Source: Cryptomeria japonica
Taxonomy: Eukaryota > Streptophyta > Pinopsida > Cupressales > Cupressaceae
NCBI RefSeq assembly: GCF_030272615.1
Contig: NC_081411.1
Span: forward strand, 160,934,971-160,998,970
Reading direction: 5' to 3'
DNA length: 64,000 nucleotides
In this document: positions 46,160-58,526 of the stretch, one piece after another
Numbering within the stretch: position 1 is the first letter of the stretch
Layout: every line of letters begins with the position of its first letter
Program-made: the position numbers and the translations under genes
The notes under the pieces: generated by a model
Told to the model about the DNA's origin: nothing
Databases searched by the model: none
Seen by the model: only the letters and a program-made list of their open reading frames with translations

Positions 46160-48361
46160 TATTAGAGTTGTCTTTTATTAGCTAATAATTATTTATTTAA
46201 TTATTAGTCTATTATACTCTATGCTTAAGCTAAACTTAGGAATCTTATAATTCTTTAGGATTTTCACCTTTAGGGTTTCGAGTATCCTCTTAGAAGGATT
46301 CTCTCTTTGTATTTTCATTAACAACTATAATTATTGAATTGCATTCTTGTTGCACGACAATATGAATCCTCTTTTTTGGATCTCTGAATTCTGGTCTCCA
46401 TAGCTTTTTTGCTTCTCTCCTTCTGTGATAGGTTTGCATGCAAGTGATCTTGGGGAGCTGTAGAGTTGATTTTTCTTCAACTCCAATATGGTATCAGAGC
46501 TCCAGATCTGCATGCCCTTGTTCTCTTCATGAGAGATTTTGGGTCTTATTCTTCATATCTGTGTATTCAGGGGTTTGTGTAGTTGTGTTTTCCTATTTGT
46601 AGGGGTAGCTAATTTTTTGGTAAATTTTGGTGCCAAAAGGACCTCATAGTTGGATTCTGAAGGCTGATTCCATGAATTTTGATATATAATTTACCTAGTT
46701 CAGTGACAGGGGCATGATTTTTTACTGGCATGTTTTTTGAGGCATGGAAATCCGTATAGTTGTACCTGCAAATGCGTCAGAAAATTTTTTGTCAATAATT
46801 TTTTTTTTTTTTTTTAACCTTCTTTATGCCCTACAAGAGGGTTTTTTTCTTTTGGTCATACAGAGGCGCTTTTTCAAAAAAAATTTATCGTCAGAAAGCT
46901 CTTTCCGAGCTCTATCCAGATCTAGAGGTTTGAAATTTTGATTTTGTTTTTTTGATGGAGTTTTTTGCTATTAAAGCCAACGGTTCATTTTTGCACTCCG
47001 GGAGACATAACTTGAGCATTTGAAGTCCATTTTTAGAAAACTATATATCGTTGGAAAGCTTGTTCTATATTCTTTCCATTCATATGAGTTTTCTTTCCAG
47101 ATTCTTCTCCAGGTATATTTAATTCAATGCTTTTCTTTTTAGCACTCTAGTGAATATCTTAGATGTTTTAGGGCTTGGGATCTCTTTCTTTGAGTAGGAT
47201 ATTTGGATATTCTTTTTGTTTCCAGTCTTCTGTCTCTTCTTATTATTGTAGCATTTTATTTATGCAAACACACTGAGATAAAGTGCCACCAAGCATTCTA
47301 TACTTGGGATCTTGCACATCTTGTGCCTTATTGTACATGCACTACTTATAAAGTGTCATGCGGGGGTTGATGTTTGCCTTTGTTTTCCATCTACCTTTGT
47401 CACGTGAGTGTTCCTTCCATGACATTAGCCTCATGATGTGTCTCAAGTGAGTGTTCCTTCTATGACACTGTGTACTTTCTCTACACCTTCAATGTTCCTG
47501 GTTCTTTGTCATATAGTTCTTGTTGGTTCTAATGCTTCCATGGTTCGATTGATCAGCTCTTCAGGCTTTAGTGTTTCATGCCATTTGTATCTTCGAGTTC
47601 ATTTGTTTGCCTTTGTTTGTCATTTGATTCAAGTAGTGTCATTTGAGGGCACTCATGCAGATTACAGTCTTCTCTACCTGGTCATGTTCTATTTTAGTGG
47701 AGGTTCTTCAGATCAGCAGTTACCCTTCGACAGTGTTTGTAGCTATTTCATGCTTCAATGGTGTTCTTCATGCTTTTCTCTTCCTATCTTCTGGAACATT
47801 CTTGTTTGGAGGCTTCTTAGTCCTTCGCTTGAGCTTTCATCTCTTCTTGGAGAGGAGTTTTGTTCCCACAGGATTTTCTCCTTTTTCTCCACTTTACAAA
47901 GATTTTATTGTACTTGGGTACCTCATCAGGCCTAGTTGTCGGGACCCATTGTTGCTTTCATGCATTTTTTTACATGCTTTTTTAGTCTTTAGTTATTTTT
48001 AGCTACTCCCTAAGTTCATCTTAAGGGAGGGTGTTAGAGTTATCTTTTATTAGCTAATAATTATTAGTTTAATTATTAGTCTATTATACTCTATGCTTAA
48101 GCTAAACTTAAGAATCTTATAATTCTTTAGGGAATTCACCTTTAGGGTTTCGAGTATCCCCTTATAAGGATTCTCTCTTTGTATTTTCATTAACAACTAT
48201 AAATATTGAATTGCATTCTTGTTGCACAATCAATATCACTCCTCTTTTCTAGATCTCTAAATTCTGGCCTCCATAGCTTTCTTGGTTCTCTCCTTCTGTG
48301 AGAGGTTTGCATGCAAGTGATCTTTGGGAGTTGTAGAGTTGATTTTTCCTCAACTCCAATA
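46160..48361 (+). mobile_element. Complete short non-autonomous LTR element, copy 2
   Basis: 2,202 bp. LTRs at 46160-46488 and 48032-48361 start T(A/G)TTAGAGTT and end CAACTCCAATA. TSD TAAAC lies at 46155-46159 and 48362-48366. The primer site TGGTATCAGAGC (46489-46500) abuts the 5' LTR, and the polypurine tract AAGGGAGGG (48023-48031) abuts the 3' LTR. The 1.5-kb interior has no gag or pol. A 165-codon open frame at 47438-47935 is partly shared with the 32126-34194 element. It is inserted in the LINE-A third ORF: coding resumes across the TSD. Confidence 0.95.
46489..46500 (+). other. Primer-binding site of the short LTR element
   Basis: TGGTATCAGAGC immediately after the LTR; initiator-Met-tRNA type, as in plant Copia elements. 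Confidence 0.9.
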
Positions 48362-48366
48362 TAAAC

Positions 48367-50369
48367 AATTCTAGAAAATTCATAACCTAAAAATTTAATC
48401 GAAAGGGGTTCGTAGACCCCACAATTGTTCTCAAAATGGCAAGTCATAACCATAAAAGCATTAACAGAAACATAACTAAGAACAACTACTCTTTCTTGAG
48501 TAGGTTCCAATTTTTCTTTAACCTTACCAGATTTTGAATCCATGTATCATCCTAGTCTGTGTCCTCCTCCTCATTTAGCTCATACTCGTCCCTCTTAGCC
48601 TTCTTCTTTTTATTCCTCTAAATTTTGCCATGACCAGATATCATCCCCATAACAGCATTGTTCATGATCCCATCAGTAATTTGGCAAAGTGAATTGACAG
48701 CATCGCTTAATTCATTAATCTTCATGTCATGTTCCTCATTTTTCGGCTCCAGAGTAGACAATCTTTCTTTCATTTCAATTAACTGCCCCTTCATCTTATA
48801 ACTTTCATCATGATCGGTAGACATGGGAGAGCACTTAACCATTTCATCTTCTTCTGAGTTGTAAGGGTCCATTGGGCTTCTAAGAAGGGAATCGTGTTTA
48901 GTTTCCATTTTACTACTCTCATCCTCCCTTTCCTCTTCATCCTCATGTTCGCTTTCAAAAATACTACTATCATTTCTCAATTCTGCTTCTTACTCCATAT
49001 CCTTATTGGGTTTATCATTCTTCTCTTCATCCTCCACCTGGAAATCATCATCTTTAGGGTTATCCTTAAAATCCTCTTCCTCATCAAGTTCATAGATTTC
49101 ACGGAGGGGGGAATTAACCTGTTTAAACTTATTTTTCTCATAATTAATTCTCCCTTGAGCCCGAAGATGGACCGACCTTCTTTCCCCCAAGCCACAGTCA
49201 TACTTTTCCCGATTCTCATCTTTTTCCTCTTCTTTCTCTAAGTTATGTAGCTCTAAGTCAATGGTGATACTCGGCCCAACCAGGTCACTGTTGGTATTCT
49301 TTTCTTTCCTCGAGGTGTTTTTGGGGTTTTCATGCTTTTGTTTATTAGGGTTAGTATCATGCAAAGCCAATTCTAAGGAGTCCTTTTCAAGGACGACAAC
49401 CGAACTAGTAGAAATTGTTCTCATAGAATCAATAGGGTTGAGAGAGTTGTGGGTTTTCAGAATTAAGGGCAAAAGTTTAAGGGTTTTAGCATAAAATTTA
49501 TTAGAGCTACCAACATTACTGGATGTCCGGGCAAGACCGCTAACAGTTGGGTAATGATCAACAGCAAATTTGTACATCAAGTAAATGAGACCTTGATGGA
49601 GCGGGTGTTTCGTCCCATTTTGAATACAAGGTTTAAGGGAGGAAAAGAGAAAAAGGGGCATATTAATTTTTTGCATATTCCTAACATGGTTGAGGATAGG
49701 GAAGTGGTACCCATGCATAATTGGGCACCACCCCTCAAGAGTAAAATACCTCATAACATAATAACTAACCTACAGATAGGGTTGAGGTAAAGCAAAACTA
49801 TCATAACCATTTTGGAGACGCACTAGTTACTTGCCCTTCCTGAAGAATCTTCGCATAAACTTCTTGTAATCCCCCGCACTCTTCCTTTCCACCAGCTCTC
49901 CATCATTCTAAATACCTATAAAATCTTCAATGTATTCAGGAGTAACAATGAAGGAGATTCTACTAACATTGACCTTCCCATTCTACCAAGAGTTGCAGAC
50001 CCTGACAAAGAGCTCCTTGTTGTAGCCTTTAATCGCTAAGTAGAAAGGGGTAAAACTCGCTTCATGAAAAATATCCCACAACTCCTTATTATCTCTAAGT
50101 CCTTCACAATTTTTAGGTTTAGTGCATTTGAGAGGGCCCTCCATTTCTGAATTGGTATGAGCAGTGGGAAGAGAGCTTTTGTGAAAGCGATCAGACAAAA
50201 GATTACCAAATTTCTTTCTCTTGCTACATTTGGAAGATAAGTTTTTAAAATTATCAAACCAGAATTTAATCTTTCGGAGGTCCTTGCATGTGCGACACCC
50301 GTTGAAATCATTACTCATAAAGGTAGCATAAAAATCTAATTTTCTCCTTGTCTTTATCATGAAAGCCAA
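48367..50369 (-). pseudogene. LINE-A third ORF, copy 2
   Basis: Same protein as 3557-5550. Segments at 50369-49983 (basic, Cys/Lys-rich), 49754-48990 (RYFTLEGWCPI, HGYHF, acidic linker) and 48980-48618 (coiled coil) are joined by stops that also occur at the same codons in copy 1, for example after the Asn-Ser-Trp at 49983 and the TAG before VSYYVMRYFTLEG. The frame before the C-terminal SKSGKVKEKLEPTQ segment (48543) is shifted. Shared stops show that it was already dead before the duplication. It lies downstream of RNase H on the same strand. The function is unknown. Confidence 0.6.
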
Positions 50370-50803
50370 AACTTTCCCGAATGAAGAGAAATCAAAAAAC
50401 CAGAGCCATCGTACTCACTTCGGGAAAGTTCTTGTCCACATCATAGACTAGGTAGGTCATCCAACTGGAAAGAAAACCCATGGGGTCATAACACTAAGTC
50501 ATCTTCAGCCTACATAAGCTTGTGTAGGGGTCCACCATGTAAAAACCATATTAAAAAATGTCCATCAAGATACAAAATTTGAAAAAGCCAATACTCTAGC
50601 CAAGAATATCCTCATCCCGCTCTTTTTTTTTACTTTGAATTTTCCTATGAAGGAAAAGGCCGCCCACCTTGGTGAGCCCAATGAGCCTTTTAAAAAACAT
50701 AAGGAGGGCACACATAAAACAATTTGAAGAAATTCAAACTAGCATCTCTATTCCATTTCCCGCCTTCTTTTTTAGGTTCTTCTTTCCTCTGTGAGGATTT
50801 CTT

Positions 50804-52765
50804 TCAGCTCTCTAGAGTTGTTCTCAAATTTGAAAACCTACCAACCAACATGTTGAGACTTTCATTCGCTATAAGGTCATCTAACCTATTACCTTCTCTA
50901 TAGACATGTATTTTAATTTCATCAAATAGCTCTATCAGACATTTACATCTACCAATAATCTCTTTGATTTCCCATGGAGGAGAGGTGACATTATTGAGAC
51001 AGTTGACTAAGAGTTTAGAATCTCCTTCTAGAATGACATTTCTTCTAGTGATGTCAGAAAGACATTGTAGACCTATCCAAGCTGCCCAAGCTTTCACCTT
51101 GTTGTTAGTGGTAGTACTTAAACCTGATCCATACCCCACAACTAAGAAACCTTTGTGATAACTGATCAATCCTCCTGCCCTCGATATTCTTATATTACCT
51201 TTAGAGAAATCATCAAAGCTGCATTTAATCCATCCAACATCCGAGGGTAGCCACCAGCACGAGGTTCTCAAGATCATTTTTTTCCAATTTATATTCAAAA
51301 AACTATGTTGAACTCCCCAAATCTATTTTAGTCTTATATTGAATAGAGAGGGGAGGGTTTTGGTGAAGCCAATAGCATTCACATTCACATTTTCTTTAAT
51401 TTGGTGCATGATTCTTTAATTTGGTGCATGATTATATTGAAAATAATTTTGCTACTTCTCTTCTCTTCTTTGAATATCCTATTGTTGTGTTCTTTCTAGA
51501 AGTTCCAAGCAAGAAAAGGGGGGATTTGCTGCCATATGTTCTTATCAATCTGTTGGGAGTAGGGGGAAAATTTCCATACCTCATTGAATTCTTTGAAAGA
51601 TTTAAGTTGCACCTAATAAGTGTTAAGATTCCTCTAGATTTCATCCCGTATTTCATAAGCAAAGTTACAATGTAGGAAGATGTGATCAATACTTTTAGAG
51701 TCCATATAATAGAGTTCACACCTATTGATCAAAGAAAACCCCCTTTTATTTAGGTTATCTATAGTAAGAATTCGACCATGAGCAATCACCCACCAAAAAT
51801 AATTAATTTTAGGAATTAACCCCTTTATCCATATTTCTTTCCATAAATCTTCTATCTTATTGTTATCCTCCAAAAGGTGATAGGCAAACTTAACAATGAA
51901 CCTGCCAGAATTACTCCATTTCCAAATCCAATCATCCTCCCCCCTAGGAGTATAAAGAGAGTAGTTAGGTAGCATGGCAGAAAGGTCAACAGCTTCCTTC
52001 AACACTATACTTTTGAAGGATGGGTTCACATCCGGATCAGAGGAGATGAGTCTGCTCAAATCAATCCAGGATGCAAGACCCTAGTTCCAAGTTAGGAAGT
52101 CTTTCACTTGTTCCCCCAGACGACAATTTAGAAACTTCTTGATATTGTTTAGATGTGGGAGAGAATCCAGAGATTGTCCCTGTACCCAATTGTCTTTCCA
52201 GAACTTAGTATTTCTTCCATTACCTATAATTACCATCCCATTTCTTCTGATGTCCTGTCTTGTTTTAGCCACGTTGTTCCAAATGGTTGAGCCCACGGGG
52301 AGCTCCTCGTGATAAATAAAATTTTCCCCATTGTTACTTGGGAAATATTTAGCTTCCAAGATCTTTGTCCGGTCTTTTTGTTCCTCAAATAATTGCCAGC
52401 CTATCTTAGTAATAAGTTCTTTGTTAAAGATTTTAATCTTTCTAATTCCCAATCCTCCACAATTCCAGGGTATGTACACTTTGTCCCAAGAGACCAAGGA
52501 GAGTCTACTTTTTTCTTCCATACTGGACCATAGGAACTTTTTTTGTATCCTTTCAATTTTCTCCACCACCACACCATGTAACTTGAAAAGAGAAAGGAAA
52601 TAAATAGGCACTTTTTGAAGGCAAGATTTAACAAGTTGAATTTTACCTGTCAAACTGAGAAGTTTCCCTTTCCAACCAGCCAACTTCTTTTGAAACCTCT
52701 CCAGCAAGCCATTCTAGAAGTTCTGAATAGGGTGCTTAGAGAATAGGGGTAAATGTTACAAAAGA
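50804..52765 (-). pseudogene. LINE-A pol C-terminal part, copy 2 (more complete)
   Basis: As 5985-7835 but retaining the segment lost there (GEDDWIWKWSNSGRFIVKFA, about 51930). From 5': LPLFSKHPIQNF (about 52755-52720), LAGWKGKLLS, CGGLGIRKIK, WKDNWVQGQSLDSLPH, then zf-RVT (WIKGLIPKINYFWWVIAHGR ... HIFLHC) and RNase H (GGLISYHKG, LEGDSKLLVNCL, YREGNRLDDLIANE) to a stop at 50804. The RT catalytic YADD region and endonuclease are absent; truncation lies just upstream of the post-RT segment. A 17-base duplication (AATTTGGTGCATGATT) lies at 51398-51432. Confidence 0.87.
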
Positions 52766-52774
52766 GTGATGAAG

Positions 52775-53140
52775 ATAGTTTATGATATGCTTTGATTTAT
52801 GAACAAAGATCAACATTTGAATAGTGGATGTATTTCCTTACAGTCCAACTATAGATATTGGTGTATCTTTATCATATGTATTGTATTTTTTTGTGAAAAA
52901 TTGATCTTTAATATCTGCAGTTCCCCTTTTTATCTTTCCCAAAGGTTGTGTGCCTTAGCTTTGCAGGTCATCTTAGGAGCAGTGAGCTCCTTGGCCTCTA
53001 GCCTAAACATTTTAATTAGTTTGGCATATGCTAAGATAGTTCTCACTATGGTTTTTCCTAGTTTGGGTTTTCCATGGAAAAATATGTTGTTTTTATGTGG
53101 TTACCTTTGTGGTTTCAGTTAGTTACTTTGATGCATATGT
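52775..53140 (+). repeat. LTR remnant of the plus-strand Copia-type element, copy 2
   Basis: Same block as 7850-8215, with GGTTTTTCCTAGTTTGGG at about 53051. No outer LTR end was found. Confidence 0.5.
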
Positions 53141-53197
53141 TAGATGGAATGAATATAATAACCTAACACATGAGGAAGACTCAAGTTTTTGAACACC

Positions 53198-54087
53198 ATG
53201 TTTGATTCAGATTTAGATGCTATGGAACAAAATGATTGGGACATTAATGTTGTGGTAGACATGGATGTAGAATTAAGACATGTTTTAACAGATCTAAATG
53301 AAAGCATAAACAAGTACAAGAAATGGCAAAAAAATAAATTGACAAAGGTCCAAAGCTTAAATGTAGAAGTGAAGTGCTTGATGTGATGCTCAATGCCCAT
53401 AAAAAAATAAAAGATTAAGGTGGACGTGGAGTTGAAAATGGTGAAAGTTCTAAAAGGATCAATAAAAGAGACAAAGGAAAGGTAAAGATCAAGGATAAAT
53501 TGAAAAACTCTAACAAAGATCAACAAGGTTTCATTCCAGTCCGAAACAAGAACATTGATAAAAGGACTACTACTCAAACTAGGTATTCATCAAACTTTAT
53601 TGGTTTCACATAATAAATTTGGACATAGAGCTATTGAATGTAGAAATCAAATAAGATCTCAACCATTTAACAGGCAATGCTACACTTGCAATAATTTTGG
53701 ACATAAGAAAATGAGTGTAGTTTAGGATGGTATGAAATATATATGTGAATACAAAATATAGTAAAAATGGTCATTCATTCAATGAATATTGTTATGCTTG
53801 CAAAATAATTGGGCACAAGGCTAAGTGTAGATCTAATATCAGAGGAAGCATAAATAGTTTGTAACAAGGTCCAAATTGCTATAACTACAATAAACTATGG
53901 ACAAATTGCTAGGTTTTGTAGAAGAAAGAATGACAAGAATACTAGTTCAATAAAGAAGATTGATTGTAGTGAAGAAAAGGACAATATATAGATGATATGG
54001 GTGAAGAAATTAGATGAGAAGGTGAAAGAAAAGAGTGAGAAACTGTCTACACCTTCTCTTGGTGAAAATTCCTCTTTTGGTAAATAA
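53198..54087 (+). pseudogene. LTR-element ORF1: coiled coil plus CCHC knuckles, copy 2
   Basis: ATG at 53198. The first 63 codons are open (DSDLDAMEQNDWDINVVVDM; in copy 1 the fourth codon is a stop). About 155 bases of the coiled-coil region present in copy 1 (8397-8560) are missing, with a short AAAAAAATAAATTGAC-type repeat at the junction. Here the third knuckle is intact (CYACKIIGHKAKC), while the fourth is frameshifted. The tail ends SLGENSSFGK before TAA at 54085. It is homologous to ORF1 at 22705-23975. Confidence 0.65.
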
Positions 54088-54575
54088 ACGGTATGCACTA
54101 CCTAAGGGGGAGATTGAAATTAAGATCTTATGAATCCCCTTGTGGTTAGTATGTTGAATTATTTTTAACATGGAAGAGGTTGTGAAGGTGTTTCCAAAGG
54201 TTTCCAGATGGTTTTGCTGGTCTACAACATTGTTTGTGAAAAGTACTAAAATAGAGTATATGAGTTAGAACAGTAAAATACAATAATGAATGCTTAACCC
54301 TAATTAGGTCAATTTAGTGGATAAGTGGTTGTTTGAAATCATTTCAATCACTTGTGATCTTGTTATCTTGATAGTTCTTGCATGGAAATGAGTTGATTGT
54401 TCGATTAGTGCATTTGAAGTATTTTCCCTTGCGAACCCTAGGTTCTCTGTGATTTCTATAAAAAGGTGAAATCGAAACTCTAATTATTGTCAACCCTAAA
54501 TTGAATAATGCCTTATGTTCAAGTTTGTATTTATATTTGGCAATAGTGAAAGACAAAGAAGTTATTACTTTTAGG

Positions 54576-54890
54576 GTTTGAATTGACTGTGTTTACATTG
54601 AATATGTGAGGGCATACATACATGTTGAGCTGAAAGAGGTTAGTCATCTAAAGTTTCATGATATTTGGGATAAGTTAACTAAAGTAGATTTGACTTCATT
54701 CAAAGAGAAATATAAAAACTTTCCAAGAATGGGTTTGAATGTTTGGAAAGATTTTTCTAATTTTAGCTATGAAGAGGAGTAGATCACATTCATTAGGATA
54801 TAATGTCTTTAGACAAACCCTACAAGATAAGTAGGGATACCATTAGGGCAATGTTTGGAATGTGCTCCACTAGTAGAGAGAGAAGGAGAC
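54576..54890 (+). pseudogene. LTR-element ORF2 N-terminal fragment, copy 2
   Basis: Same as 9792-10110: VRAYIHVELKEVSHLKFHDIW and, after a frameshift, ISRDTIRAMFGMCST. Followed by about 960 bases (54891-55850) without recognised coding. Confidence 0.55.
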
Positions 54891-55886
54891 ATGCATGCAT
54901 ATCATGAGTATTCATTATCTTCAAGGAAAAAGTCCATTCATCCATCATCCATCTTGAAGCATCATGGAGCAAAGTCACATCAATATTCACGCAAGCATGT
55001 GTTTGACATGTTATTGCATTTGACATTAGTGATCATATCTAAAGAGCACTGTATCATCAACCTTCAGTCAAGAATTGCACATCTAAGGTGTTTCATTTAG
55101 CATGAACAATGGAGGAATAGGTAGCTCGCATCATCCTCGACCCAAAAAATCAGCTCGATGTTTCGATAGTGAATTATATGTTCTCTCTTAATCCAAAAAA
55201 CATCTCACTTGTTTTCCTTGAAATCTGTAGAATTAGGTTGCTCCCACTCTCCTGGTCCTAACAATTTATCCCATATTTTTTAGCTAAAAGTTCTAATCTA
55301 TTTTCCCTTATCAGATCTCTATCGATAGCTCTATGTGAAATCTGTAACATTTTGTCTTTGTTGTTTTGGTCTAATTTCTCATTGCTTTCCCTAGAATTTG
55401 CATAATTTCAATTTCAATTTCAACTCAAACAAGCAATCCCTTGAGGGTTGGATCAATTAGATTCATCTTTCCTCCTTAATATTAGTGGCCTTATCAATCC
55501 TCTAGGTGGTAAAGCCCTAATTTCCACCACCTTACATTCTAGTGAAACTAATGCTTTTTACATTTTTCCATATTTTTGAGTGGGAGCTTTTAGATCTAAT
55601 TTTTCTTGATTGAGATTACGAAATTTGATTCATTTTTTGTTTCAGATATGATAACATTAACTACTAGCTATATTTACCAAATCACGTGTCAGTTAATAGC
55701 TTATTTGATTTTATATTACTTGCATTTTTTCATACTACTTTCACATATTGAATTTTAAGGATTTAAAAAATATTTCCTTCTTACAAGTCATTGTTCAAAA
55801 ATTTTACTCATATTTCATGCGGTTATATAATGATGTTAATAAAAGCAAATATGTGGATCTCATAAGGGCTTGAGAAGACAATATGC

Positions 55887-56669
55887 ATGATAATCCTTGA
55901 GATGATATTGAAACAACTCTCTTCTTGTGTATCTCATGTCAATGAGGATAGAATCAATACTCCTATGAATGATCTCTGTAATGAAGTAGAAACATTGAAG
56001 AGAAACATGACACCATCCTCTTCTCATAAGGATACTCTAGTGCAAGAGGGACAAGGTAACTACCTTAAAATATCAAACTCTCTAGATCCTTCTTGTTCTC
56101 CTAGAGCTTATCTTAGTCATCAACATATTGTAAGGGAAGATGATGTTATACATTTCACTCATGATATATCTCCTATAGTAACATTAAGCAAAAATAAATA
56201 TTTTGATGATCCCCCTTCCAAATATAATAGAGAGGACATGAATAATGATGATGAAAAGCAGAATCTCGCTACAAAGGATATTCCTTTTGCATCCACTCAT
56301 CTCTTTGGTCCTTCACCTTGAACAACAAAATTCAAAGAGATTCATGACGAGAGTCCTTCTCTTTCACAATTGAAAACATCTTATGAGGTAGTTTATGACA
56401 TGATTTCAAATCAAGGTTGTAGTGGACAAGGACTTGGAAAACAAGAACAAGGAATAAAAGTCCCTATGGACCCTCCCTCACAATTTACTAAAGAAGGCCT
56501 AGGATATCCCAATTTTCAAAAATCTATGGAGGATGCTTGTAATGTTCAAATGCTTAAAGAGTATTTTGCAAGGCATAGAAACTATCATCTGTCCAAAAAT
56601 CCATCTTCTTTAAATCCCCCCCTCCTTTATCAATTCTTTCACCTCAAGAAAACAATCCTTCTTCCTTGA
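55887..56669 (+). pseudogene. Gypsy-type fragment with a G-patch domain, copy 2
   Basis: As 11126-11914: polar N-terminal frame (55887-56321), then the G-patch frame (56370-56669) with CSGQGLGKQEQGIKVP and EGLGYPNF. The same TGA separates the two frames in both copies. The degraded finger region follows at about 56780-56870. Confidence 0.55.
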
Positions 56670-56899
56670 CTAGTCTACCTTGGCCAACATCTCAAGAGAC
56701 AATACCTAACAATCAAGAGAAATTAGCTACAAGAATCTTTTTGAGATTGAAGTATAATAAGCATGTTATTTTTCCTTTCATATAATATAGCAATAAGAGA
56801 AAAGATTGTGATGAGTATTGTCTCTTTCATCATTGTTATTGCATTACTCTTACAACTGATCTTGTATTTTTTCTTAGTGAAGAGGTAGTGCCTTAGCAC

Positions 56900-58526
56900 T
56901 CCATTCACCTTATTATGTTATTCCTTACCCTATGATATTGACCTAGTTTACCTTTATTTGGGGCTCAAGTTGTCATCTATGGTGATGCATTTTAATTCCA
57001 ATTATATTGGGACAACAACATAATAGTCTTTTTTTCCTTGTTTCGATGCTTTTAGGGAAAAGAATCCTATTTCAATTCACTCTCTTTTTCAATGATTGCA
57101 TTTTTCATAACTTGACATCCTTTCTTACATAGAATGGTCCTCCATGTGAGTACATACATGTCCCTTGGCTGGAATTATTATTTGTTTGCATTGGTGTGTC
57201 TTCTTATGAACAATCTCTCCTTTTTGAATGTATGCAATCCTTTCTCTAAGAATTGACTTTTTCCTAACAATGGGTGTGTATGTTTAGTTTCCTTCTTTTT
57301 CATAGATGTTATCTTTATCAAAGTTCCCTCTAATTTTGGAGGGAAATATCTTTGATAAAGATCTTGCTGGAGTGAATTATTATTTACTCAATCTTAGGCT
57401 TACTTAGGCATATCATTTTCCTAGATAGTAAGTAAAGATTATTATATTTTATTGTTTACCTTTAATGGTCACATTTTTCTTACGGGGGATCCCGGTTGAG
57501 GGCATTAGCTTTGCTACCGCGTTCTTCTACTTTGCTAGAGAGGAGGTTTGTGCTTCATTAACTTGAATGACCATTGTCATTATTAGCACATATTGCATTA
57601 TCCAGCGATATTCTTCTGATTGGGTCCATTCATTGCCGATGTGTTTTCCCTGTGTTGATTTGGTCCAAAGGTCCACGACTCGTGAGTGATCGGCTTGTGC
57701 TTTCATTCATTGTGATCACGGGTAACTCTATTTGGTGGATCGGGAGTAACTCCCTTCACTTTGCATCTAATTGGGAGAGACTTTGGATGCAGTTTTGAGA
57801 ATCCATCGGGCTCTTTGCTGGGACTAGAATCGTGTGTCCTTGGCCGTAATTGGCATTTGTTAGCCAGACGTATTTATCTGTGCTTGACCAACTGTCTGTA
57901 TCATTTTGGCGTAGCAGTCGTCGATCGGGCATTATTTACTTTCATTGGTCGAGTTTTTTGCTATGTACTACAGACACATAAAGTGGCGCAGCACGGTGCT
58001 GATTTTGGGTTTTTTGCCTTGTTTGGTAAAATACCTATTTTGTGGTCTGCATTTCCTTGATTGATGAAGGGGGCTTTCACATCTGCGGACTATATTTTGA
58101 AGACTCTTGTGCGTTAGTCCTCGATTTGTCATTGGCCGAGAGTATTGGTTGGTGATCAAGTTTATTTGAATCGGCTTGTGTTTTGACTGTGGCACGGGAA
58201 CTCGCCAAAAATATCACCCAAAAAAGCCATCATTTTTGGCTGCAATTATTTTTCCATGGGCATATGGTAAGTCCTTTGCACCGAAACTTCCTTTCATAGG
58301 TTTTTTTTTCAATCTTGAATGAGTTCTACATACGGAGTCAGTTTGTGGCCCATTATATATCATTGGAAAGGTCTTTTCACCAACTTTATGGTGGTAGAGG
58401 TATATAACCAATATTTTGTTGTTTGATGGCGTTATTATTCCATTGAAGTTACATGTAGTTCGCTCCATTTCTTGTGTACAGATTGGTTTAATTGCTTGTA
58501 TTGTAGGAGGATAATCAATTGTTCTA
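56900..58526 (+). other. Non-coding stretch upstream of Copia gag, copy 2
   Basis: As 12150-13786. Near 57481 it reads TTACGGGGGATCCCGGTTGAGG where copy 1 has TTATCGCGTTGGAGG. An additional 20-25 bases present in copy 1 (GACGATTAGATCTGGAGTG, about 12955) are missing here. No gene was recognised. Confidence 0.4.
57311..57362. repeat. Inverted repeat / hairpin, copy 2
   Basis: Arms 57311-57330 and 57339-57362 with the same 8-base loop as copy 1. One arm base differs from copy 1 (AAAG versus AAAT). Confidence 0.7.

Noticed and set aside
48894-49241. Hydrophobic plus-strand frame opposite the LINE third ORF (twin near 4135)
   Set aside because: Antisense of an acidic Glu/Asp/Lys coding region, which yields Phe/Leu/Ile runs by codon complementarity.
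45905-52765. Target-site duplication for LINE-A
   Set aside because: The flanks share only short strings such as ACTTCT; too weak to claim after this much decay.
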